Below, piece after piece: positions 62,701-64,000 of a DNA stretch of 64,000 nt; the stretch's first letter is position 1; each line of letters opens with the position of its first letter. The stretch is from Phoronis australis (lineage: Eukaryota; Phoronida; Phoronidae). Below the pieces are notes generated by a model. It saw only the letters and a list, made by a program, of their open reading frames with translations, was not told where the DNA came from and did no database searches. The position numbers and the translations under genes were made by a program. The stretch spans positions 470,108-534,107 of the forward strand of contig NMRA01000281.1 of NCBI GenBank assembly GCA_002633005.1. Direction: 5' to 3'.

Positions 62701-63727
62701 AACTTAAAATATGAGCAATTTAGAAGTAGGTGGATCTCTGTAGAAGGGCTTTTTGTTATAATGTGATTATTCATTTGGCTATACACGATTCTAGTGTGAA
62801 TGGGGTGTGAATGTTTTGTTATAAAGTATGGTTGATATGTATTCACAAAATGCATTACTTAACACGCATTACTTAAGGCATATTTTATATCTAATGCATC
62901 CACGATTATCACTTTGATTTCGGTATAAGTCTGTAATGTGAATCAATTAACATGTATGTTCCAAAAAAAATTAAAGTTTTGCAGATAACACTCTGAACAG
63001 AGTAGTCGTAACAAATTTCAACTATGCTAAAAATTTTTGAAGACCTCTTTTTCTCTAGACATTGTCACAAGTTGTCATCATCATCATCTAAGTATGTTTG
63101 ACCTCATCTGCTCAAAACTTTGACCAGAGCTATAACAGTACTTCATTATATAGTAACATTTGACTTCTTTCCTTTGTGACATGAGCTGAATCAGCTCATT
63201 CATTATCTACGTCTTTACTTTTTTCTACTCAGACATTGGCAAGAACTGGATGACCTCGTTTATGTTTTGATAGCTGTTACATATAAATAAGCAATAAGAA
63301 TTTAAAAACTTTTTCCCCTTTCAGACCTTGGCAACAACTTGATCGCTTCATTATCCGTGTCCTGGTACCCATTGCATCTTCAGTAACAATTTATAGAATT
63401 TTTTTTCATTTCAGGCATTGGCAAGAATTGGGCTACCTCATCATCTACATATCGGCGCGCCCTGACCTGCAACATAAGAAGGTGGTGGCATGGCTAGCCC
63501 AACACAACTTTCCGCATGGCATGGTCGCCTTCATGGATGGCATCTCGGCAGAGCCTCTTCGTCAAAAGGGGATCTATTTGCGCAACCTCAAGGATGGGGC
63601 GGGCATAGACATTCAGGCGGCTTATGGCTCCAACAAGGACATCACTGTGTACCAGTCTGTTGGGGTGACTGCTGACAAGATATTCATTGTTGGAAAGTCG
63701 TCGAAGAAGGTAGCCAGCCAGGCACAG
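20687..63727 (+). CDS. PITPNM: Membrane-associated phosphatidylinositol transfer protein (19 exons, 3'-incomplete)
   Basis: Family knowledge: PITPNM/Nir/RdgB proteins move phosphatidylinositol and phosphatidic acid between plasma membrane and ER at contact sites and so sustain PLC signalling. The nineteen exons have GT..AG borders and compatible phases and join into 1,178 codons without a stop. Domains in order: PITP at about residues 1-255 ([45 protein letters not shown]); an acidic linker with FFAT at 366-372; a lipase-like segment with GDSLG at 591-595; DDHD at about 715-900; and LNS2 from about 1024, with SIDGS at 1047-1051 in place of the lipin DxDGT. Vertebrate members are about 1,240-1,350 residues long, so the C-terminal tail lies past the right edge. 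Colinearity with vertebrate PITPNM1-3 is very strong. I cannot tell which paralogue is closest, and an invertebrate would be expected to have one rdgB-type gene. Confidence 0.97.
21966..22138. repeat. 35-bp tandem repeat, 5 units
   Basis: Units start at 21966, 22001, 22036, 22071 and 22106 with TTTGATATCAACATGTTCAG and continue TATATACAGTGGCAC. Exactly 35 bp apart, with a few substitutions. Confidence 0.93.
22635..23061. repeat. ~425-bp duplicated block, left copy
   Basis: Near-identical to 23063-23483, with a single N at 23062 between them. Allelic contig ends are the likely explanation. Confidence 0.88.
23063..23483. repeat. ~420-bp duplicated block, right copy
   Basis: Partner of 22635-23061. 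Both end at GTGAATGCTTACAA. Confidence 0.88.
23943..24075 (+). CDS. PITPNM: PITPNM exon 2
   Basis: Codes [16 protein letters not shown].. [18 protein letters not shown].. GSHLP (about residues 27-70) of the PITP domain, matching the loop and strands that hold the lipid head group in the family. Acceptor CATTAG|AAA, donor CCAG|GTATAT, leaves phase 1. Confidence 0.96.
24320..24396. repeat. 23-bp tandem repeat, about 3.4 units
   Basis: Unit GATGATCATTTGTCATAAGA plus CTG, repeated head to tail with single-base changes. Confidence 0.85.
24650..25060. repeat. 21-bp minisatellite, about 18-19 units
   Basis: Units vary around GTGCCTGGGGCCTGCTTATTA. A single N lies at 24901, probably where the array could not be resolved. 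The same unit is found upstream at 11546-11684. The open frame on the other strand (24865-25098) is the repeat itself. Confidence 0.92.
26028..26231 (+). CDS. PITPNM: PITPNM exon 3
   Basis: Codes about residues 71-138 of the PITP domain: [52 protein letters not shown]. Acceptor TTACCAG|GTTGG, donor CAGTTG|GTAAGT, phase 1. Its last ~14 bases and donor are the first unit of a tandem array that continues into intron 3. Confidence 0.97.
26216..26450. repeat. ~40-bp tandem array overlapping the exon 3 donor
   Basis: The words GGCAAGAACAGTTGGTAAGT (exon end plus donor), GGCATGAACAGTTGTTAAAT, GGCACAAACATTTGATTAAC, GGCTTGAACAGTTGGTACAT and GGCAAGAACAATTGGACGTA lie at 26218, 26304, 26344, 26386 and 26426. 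A more diverged unit at about 26258 has a perfect TTG|GTAAGT at 26278. Between them are GTATACCCAGTATACCA-type words. Confidence 0.85.
26232..28552 (+). other. PITPNM: Intron 3
   Basis: Phase 1. After the tandem array come a copy of dispersed repeat E (about 26930-27200), pieces of repeat F (about 27210-27320 and 27770-27860), and a short piece of repeat D near 28425-28480. No coding feature. Confidence 0.88.
26930..27200. repeat. Dispersed repeat E, copy 1
   Basis: Diverged match to 37985-38290 and 60650-60960: ATCCAAATTTGGCCAACTTT, AGAACATATCTCATATGG, GAAACTCTCAGATATTG, ATGAGGGGTTATCAAAA, then a run like ATGTCTTAAG..TTTATA. Unknown family, non-coding. Confidence 0.65.
28553..28804 (+). CDS. 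PITPNM: PITPNM exon 4
   Basis: Codes about residues 139-222, the C-terminal half of the PITP core: [64 protein letters not shown]. Strongly conserved in the family. Acceptor TTGCAG|ACTTC, donor GATATTG|GTAAGC, phase 1. Confidence 0.98.
29104..29342. repeat. MITE-like family B, copy 2 (inverted relative to copy 1)
   Basis: It reads AAGAAACTGACTTAAGTTCA, ACTTAAGTCTAAGATTTGTC at the left and TAAGATTTGTCGTAGCTAAG, TCAGTTTTATTGGAAG at the right. This is the reverse complement order of 8296-8555. Confidence 0.75.
29740..30100. repeat. Dispersed repeat D, copy 2
   Basis: Diverged partner of 19585-20010, with the shared words in the same order over about 360 bp. The internal GGTCTGAATA..AAACA stretch is also shared. 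Confidence 0.65.
30482..31409. repeat. ~930-bp duplicated block, left copy
   Basis: Near-identical to 31559-32500. It ends at a single N (31410). Unlike the other cases, about 148 bp of non-matching sequence (31411-31558) lies between the N and the right copy, so the two alleles may also differ by an insertion. Confidence 0.85.
31559..32500. repeat. ~940-bp duplicated block, right copy
   Basis: Partner of 30482-31409. Both copies include the doubled word ATGCACTTGCATGTTGCT and end at GGCAGCAGTACCAT. Confidence 0.85.
32540..34800. repeat. Repeat F, split by the 1.69-kb TIR element
   Basis: The left part (about 32540-32878) and right part (about 34573-34800) share words such as GAAGTTAACTGG, CCATTCATACTG and CGAAGTT. 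Related words occur at 27210-27320 and 27770-27860 in intron 3. I infer an older repeat into which the TIR element inserted. The outer borders are uncertain. Confidence 0.4.
32882..34569. mobile_element. 1.69-kb element with 25-bp terminal inverted repeats
   Basis: The left end (32882 on) ACCGTAAACGTTCGGGTTAA.. and the reverse complement of the right end (ACCGTAAACGTTCGGGTAAA..) agree at 24 of 25 bases. ATT stands immediately outside both ends (32879-32881 and 34570-34572), consistent with a 3-bp target duplication. Just inside each end is a cluster of TGGGCGsTTAAC words (about five per side) that run in the same direction at both ends, not inverted. The interior (33.1-34.4 kb, one N at 33972) has open frames of at most ~110 codons and no transposase motif that I can see. 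Probably non-autonomous. I do not assign a superfamily. Confidence 0.8.
36988..37402. repeat. MITE-like family H, copy 1
   Basis: The left end GGGCCGGGATCTAATCTTTT and the reverse complement of the right end (TGGGCCCGAATCTAACCTTT) form an inverted repeat that continues into AACTCGA. The interior is rich in ACTCGAA / TTCAAGTT words. About 415 bp, non-coding. Further copies lie at 41964 and 45124. Confidence 0.8.
37985..38420. repeat. Dispersed repeat E, copy 2
   Basis: ATGTCCAAATTTACCTAACT, GGAACATCATATCTGAG, ACTTTCAGAGACTG, GAAATTTCATCTTATATC and AATTTGGTCGAGTG match the order of copy 3 at 60.65 kb. Its tail (ATGTGACCCAATCAGTAGC.. TTAAAGTCAAGTATCAAATTC) is also echoed at about 43430-43610. 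Confidence 0.65.
39268..39603 (+). CDS. PITPNM: PITPNM exon 5
   Basis: Codes about residues 223-334. It opens with the C-terminal helix of the PITP domain ([20 protein letters not shown], then [19 protein letters not shown]), including the tryptophan-rich loop that contacts membrane in PITPs. It then becomes a low-complexity linker ([20 protein letters not shown].., serine-rich end SSSGRRSTL). Acceptor TTCAAAG|GGCTG, donor TTTAG|GTAGAG, phase 1. Confidence 0.96.
39604..40555 (+). other. PITPNM: Intron 5
   Basis: Phase 1. Nothing recognised inside. Confidence 0.85.
40556..40666 (+). CDS. PITPNM: PITPNM exon 6 (FFAT core)
   Basis: Codes about residues 335-371, ending in the acidic tract [15 protein letters not shown]. 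Together with the first codon of exon 7 (GAA, split by the intron) this gives LFYDAFE, an FFAT motif (consensus EFFDAxE, with F/Y allowed at position 3). Acceptor TATGCAG|GGTCG, donor CATTTG|GTAGGT, phase 1. Confidence 0.93.
40667..41089 (+). other. PITPNM: Intron 6
   Basis: Phase 1, 423 bp. It interrupts the last residue of the FFAT motif. Nothing else recognised. Confidence 0.88.
41090..41233 (+). CDS. PITPNM: PITPNM exon 7
   Basis: Codes about residues 372-419, a disordered acidic linker: [20 protein letters not shown], then [16 protein letters not shown] and DELPKS. The FEEYDDA stretch is a second acidic aromatic cluster downstream of the FFAT motif. Acceptor TTCCAG|AAACT, donor AAAAGCG|GTAAAG, phase 1. 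Confidence 0.9.
41390..41484. repeat. 31-bp tandem repeat, 3 units
   Basis: Units start at 41390, 41421 and 41452 with GTTTGTTGTTACGTGAGACG and continue CTGCTCTACAA. Confidence 0.92.
41964..42360. repeat. MITE-like family H, copy 2
   Basis: The left end GGGTCTAATCTTTGTACTTG and the reverse complement of the right end (GTGGTCTAATCTTTGTACTC) form a clear inverted repeat. The interior shares AAGATAAGT-type and TTCAAGT words with copy 1. Confidence 0.8.
42608..42652 (-). repeat. tRNA-like SINE fragment (A-box region)
   Basis: The reverse strand reads TGGCCTAGTGGTTAAAGC, which fits a tRNA A box. No B box follows at the right distance, so it would be a 5' fragment of a SINE. Confidence 0.4.
42701..42832 (+). 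CDS. PITPNM: PITPNM exon 8
   Basis: Codes about residues 420-463. The second half, [19 protein letters not shown], matches the strand that opens the lipase-like segment in the family (CAVHALFLILHSGN in PITPNM1). The first half ([20 protein letters not shown]) is linker. Acceptor GTTTACAG|ATCCG, donor CATGGAG|GTTAGT, phase 1. Confidence 0.93.
42850..43340. repeat. Diverged ~145-bp tandem repeat, second array
   Basis: Variants of the unit seen at 17755-18327: CTTCATGGAAGTTGGCAGAT, TTTCATGGAATTTGGAAAAT, TATGAAAATTAGCAGATCTG, alternating with TGGCCATTTTTACTATTT / GTGTCCCCTAATGGTAG. Confidence 0.65.
43697..43835 (-). mobile_element. tRNA-derived SINE
   Basis: The reverse strand starts GTCTTAGCTCAGCAAAGC (A box TAGCTCAGC..G). 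About 40 bases later it has GGTCTGCGTTCGAATCCAG, a perfect tRNA B box (GTTCGAATCC at 43761-43770). A non-tRNA body follows (TACTGCCCAGCAGACTATGA.. ATTG). The acceptor stem does not close as in a working tRNA, so this is a SINE head and not a tRNA gene. No clear target duplication. Confidence 0.75.
44836..45010 (+). CDS. PITPNM: PITPNM exon 9
   Basis: Codes about residues 464-521: [52 protein letters not shown]. It aligns with HSGNILDSG..SKQADVQTL..VALRLVPCPPIC of the family. Acceptor TTTCCAG|GAAGT, donor CTAAG|GTTTGC, phase 2. Confidence 0.96.
45124..45490. repeat. MITE-like family H, copy 3
   Basis: The left end GGACCTGAAATCCAATCTCT and the reverse complement of the right end (GACCCCGAAATCTAATCTTT) pair as in copies 1 and 2. 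The interior is rich in ACTCGAATTT / AAATTTCAAGTTC words. Confidence 0.72.
46158..46256. repeat. 13-bp tandem repeat abutting the exon 10 acceptor
   Basis: About seven head-to-tail variants of TGTTCATGCTCCG, ending TTCATATTCCAG, so the last unit supplies the 3' splice site. It takes the place of a usual polypyrimidine tract. Confidence 0.85.
46259..46451 (+). CDS. PITPNM: PITPNM exon 10
   Basis: Codes about residues 522-586: [58 protein letters not shown]. It matches the family stretch HIPLAALPLLATSSSRYQ..AYSAFLRSPEGAGFCGQV. Acceptor TATTCCAG|TATAAG, donor GGTCAA|GTAAGC, phase 0. Confidence 0.95.
46452..48078 (+). other. PITPNM: Intron 10
   Basis: Phase 0. Contains a tRNA-derived SINE at about 47.3 kb. 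The piece at 46508-46620 (GAGTGCTGCTTTGGCG.. GAAGCAGTTTATTGAGCC) resembles 26570-26700 in intron 3. Nothing else recognised. Confidence 0.88.
47272..47392 (-). mobile_element. tRNA-derived SINE, full-length-like
   Basis: The reverse strand reads GGCAGTGTGACCTAGTGAG (A box TGACCTAGTGAG), then GGTCATGGGTTGAGTCCCAC (B box GGTTGAGTCCC at 47325-47335), then a tail ending AGGTTTCTTGCTCCTCAGCT. The tail is the same sequence as the arms of the perfect hairpin at 4811-4903. The boxes diverge from the optimum and there is no tRNA fold, so it is a SINE. Confidence 0.7.
48079..48550 (+). CDS. PITPNM: PITPNM exon 11
   Basis: Codes about residues 587-743. It begins [20 protein letters not shown] with a G-D-S-L-G serine motif (591-595). 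A serine-rich disordered stretch follows ([39 protein letters not shown]), probably a phosphorylation target. The DDHD domain then opens with [20 protein letters not shown]. Acceptor GTTTTAG|GTATGC, donor AGGAACG|GTGAGT, phase 1. Confidence 0.97.
48551..50000 (+). other. PITPNM: Intron 11
   Basis: Phase 1. Nothing recognised inside. Confidence 0.85.
50001..50171 (+). CDS. PITPNM: PITPNM exon 12
   Basis: Codes about residues 744-800 of the DDHD domain: [52 protein letters not shown]. It matches [37 protein letters not shown] of the family. Acceptor CACTGCAG|GTTGT, donor CACCTAG|GTGAGT, phase 1. Confidence 0.98.
50172..53142 (+). other. PITPNM: Intron 12
   Basis: Phase 1. A - strand open frame of 136 codons (52287-52697) has no motif that I recognise and no codon signature, so I leave it uncalled. 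Nothing else. Confidence 0.82.
53143..53280 (+). CDS. PITPNM: PITPNM exon 13
   Basis: Codes about residues 801-846: [44 protein letters not shown]. It corresponds to the variable insert in the DDHD domain (family: LADTLQTHSSLFLEE..). Acceptor CTTTTTTAG|TGGAG, donor GCCGCAG|GTTTGT, phase 1. Reading through the donor would add about 42 unrelated residues before a stop. Confidence 0.9.
53281..56228 (+). other. PITPNM: Intron 13
   Basis: Phase 1. Contains the 20-bp tandem repeat at 54463-54568. Otherwise nothing recognised. Confidence 0.85.
54463..54568. repeat. 20-bp tandem repeat, about 5 units
   Basis: Unit GTTGAGAATGATCCTGCAAT, with A/G variation at one position (CAATATTG / CAATGTTG). Confidence 0.92.
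56229..56377 (+). CDS. PITPNM: PITPNM exon 14
   Basis: Codes about residues 847-896, the core of the DDHD domain: [42 protein letters not shown]. The conserved Asp of RVDY and the His and Asp of [10 protein letters not shown] are among the residues that define DDHD. Acceptor GTTGCAG|TGATC, donor CGCCAG|GTGAAA, phase 0. Confidence 0.98.
56378..56797 (+). other. PITPNM: Intron 14
   Basis: Phase 0, 420 bp. Nothing recognised inside. Confidence 0.9.
56798..56914 (+). CDS. PITPNM: PITPNM exon 15
   Basis: Codes about residues 897-935: [39 protein letters not shown]. It matches the family's PAFPREKWQRKRTQVKIR just after DDHD. Acceptor CATTTTAG|CTTGT, donor GTGAGG|GTACGT, phase 0. Confidence 0.95.
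56915..58382 (+). other. PITPNM: Intron 15
   Basis: Phase 0. Contains the 52-bp tandem repeat at 57822-57985. Otherwise nothing recognised. Confidence 0.87.
57822..57985. repeat. 52-bp tandem repeat, 3 units
   Basis: ACCCATTACCCTGAATGTTA recurs at 57824, 57876 and 57928, and each copy continues through GCTGAGGTGCATAATATGTC. Confidence 0.93.
58383..58499 (+). CDS. PITPNM: PITPNM exon 16
   Basis: Codes about residues 936-974: [39 protein letters not shown]. It matches NVTSNHRASDTVV..GRFMYGPLDVVTLTGEK of the family. Acceptor TATTTCAG|AATGT, donor GAGAAG|GTACGC, phase 0. Confidence 0.97.
58500..59302 (+). other. PITPNM: Intron 16
   Basis: Phase 0. Nothing recognised inside. Confidence 0.88.
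59303..59451 (+). CDS. PITPNM: PITPNM exon 17
   Basis: Codes about residues 975-1023: [47 protein letters not shown]. It matches VDVYIMTQPLSGKW..SSGRLTFPVPPERALGIGVYPVRMVVR of the family. Acceptor CCTGCAG|GTGGA, donor GTCAG|GTAGTG, phase 2. Confidence 0.97.
59452..60265 (+). other. PITPNM: Intron 17
   Basis: Phase 2. A short GGGCT pentamer run lies near 60043. Nothing else recognised. Confidence 0.88.
60266..60415 (+). CDS. PITPNM: PITPNM exon 18 (start of LNS2)
   Basis: Codes about residues 1024-1073: [55 protein letters not shown] occupies the place of the DxDGT catalytic motif of lipin phosphatases. The lost first Asp means no phosphatase activity is expected, consistent with LNS2 in this family acting as a phosphatidic acid sensor. 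Acceptor TTTCCAG|GGGTG, donor GTGAG|GTACAA, phase 2. The partial copy at 61015-61043 belongs to a duplication that meets at an N. Confidence 0.98.
60387..61013. repeat. ~627-bp duplicated block, left copy (includes exon 18 end)
   Basis: Near-identical to 61015-61634, with a single N at 61014 between them. The left copy is the one linked to a complete exon 18. It also carries dispersed repeat E copy 3 (about 60650-60960). Confidence 0.9.
61015..61634. repeat. ~620-bp duplicated block, right copy (false exon 18 end)
   Basis: Partner of 60387-61013. It starts mid-exon (GTACGAGCTGGAGCCGTTGA) with no acceptor because the contig begins there, so the second exon 18 end is probably not real. Confidence 0.9.
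61840..62513 (+). mobile_element. Decayed LINE ORF2 C-terminal fragment
   Basis: The frame ending at 62155 reads [19 protein letters not shown], then [18 protein letters not shown] and [19 protein letters not shown]. This follows the pattern at the C-terminal end of L1/Tx1-like LINE reverse-transcriptase proteins (PLWFNxxIxxxxKxxxYxxW..KGIxxxxDL..FLSYxEF). After frameshifts and stops comes [30 protein letters not shown], and then [18 protein letters not shown], which is the C-x2-C-x(8)-H type terminal motif. The 5' part is missing and stops interrupt it, so it is inactive. It lies in the same orientation as the gene. Confidence 0.72.
63055..63414 (+). repeat. Decayed copies of the exon 19 acceptor and first codons
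   Basis: CTAG|ACATTGTCACAAGTTG (63059), CTCAG|ACATTGGCAAGAACTG (63233) and TTCAG|ACCTTGGCAACAACTT (63325) precede the real TTCAG|GCATTGGCAAGAATTG (63415). Spacing is 174 (about 2 x 87), 92 and 90 bp. Read in the exon's phase they give [29 protein letters not shown] (then stop) and [16 protein letters not shown], against the real [18 protein letters not shown] weaker copy may lie near 63179. Confidence 0.85.
63415..63727 (+). CDS. PITPNM: PITPNM exon 19 (LNS2)
   Basis: Codes about residues 1074-1178: [90 protein letters not shown]. It matches YLIVYVTGRPDMQKHRVVAWLSQHNFPHG..AGYGSPKDVAVYAALGL..YIVGRAVRK in the family. Acceptor CATTTCAG|GCATT, donor GCACAG|GTGAGG, phase 0. The reading frame continues into at least one exon beyond the window. 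Confidence 0.98.
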
Positions 63728-64000
63728 GTGAGGGACGGTCTTGTGTTGCAAGTCTGATATTCATTGTTAGTGGTGAAAACAACACAGAAATCAATAAAAC
63801 TGCAAATATTTCGGAATGCATCTCCAGTCTCATGTTAGTCTTTTCATCGTTCTACATCACTCAAAGAATAGCTCTTGATCATTCAGCATTGCCCAGTGTT
63901 AAGAAATTATAAGATCTCATGACTGACGATGAAAAATTGTATAAACCGTCAATTTGAAATTCTGATCAATCCGTTATGTCATATCATACCACTGGGTACT
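63728..64000 (+). other. PITPNM: Start of intron 19
   Basis: Sequence after a GTGAGG donor. No further exon is visible before the window ends. Confidence 0.85.

Larger units (their letters stand above)
60416..63414 (+). other. PITPNM: Intron 18
   Basis: Phase 2. Contains an N-centred duplication, dispersed repeat E, a decayed LINE fragment, and a series of decayed copies of the exon 19 acceptor region just before exon 19. Confidence 0.9.

Overview
The window is animal nuclear DNA. It is AT-rich, dense in short repeats, and has no bacterial-style gene arrangement. The only host gene I can support is a single intron-rich gene on the + strand. It runs from about 20.7 kb to beyond the right edge and encodes a membrane-associated phosphatidylinositol transfer protein (PITPNM / Nir / Drosophila rdgB family). 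The intron density, high allelic variation and small palindromic transposons suit an invertebrate, perhaps a deuterostome or lophotrochozoan. I cannot name the species from this sequence.

Layout. From 1 to 20.6 kb there is no host gene that I can recognise. This part holds MITE-like inverted-repeat elements, minisatellites, a ~900-bp foldback element carrying the start of a THAP-type zinc-finger exon, a 553-base run of N, and several near-identical duplications that meet at a single N. From 20,687 to 63,727 there are nineteen coding exons with GT..AG borders. Their phases are mutually consistent and join into one reading frame of 3,534 nt (1,178 codons). Exons 1-5 encode the PITP lipid-transfer domain. 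Exons 6-7 encode an acidic linker with a textbook FFAT motif (ER/VAP tethering). Exons 8-14 encode the lipase-like and DDHD region, with a GDSLG serine motif. Exons 15-18 encode the stretch leading to LNS2, and exons 18-19 encode LNS2 itself. The stop codon and last C-terminal exon or exons lie outside the window.

The introns hold most of the remaining structure. There are three copies of one ~400-bp MITE family at 37.0, 42.0 and 45.1 kb. A 1.69-kb element with 25-bp terminal inverted repeats lies at 32.9-34.6 kb. tRNA-derived SINE copies lie at 43.7 and 47.3 kb, and a decayed LINE ORF2 C-terminus lies at 61.8-62.5 kb. At two coding exons the exon/intron border itself has been copied several times into the adjoining intron: the donor side of exon 3 and the acceptor side of exon 19.

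Caution about the assembly: at least six single-N positions are flanked by two near-identical copies of the same sequence. These look like unmerged allelic contig ends, not biological tandem duplications. One of them creates a false second copy of the end of exon 18.
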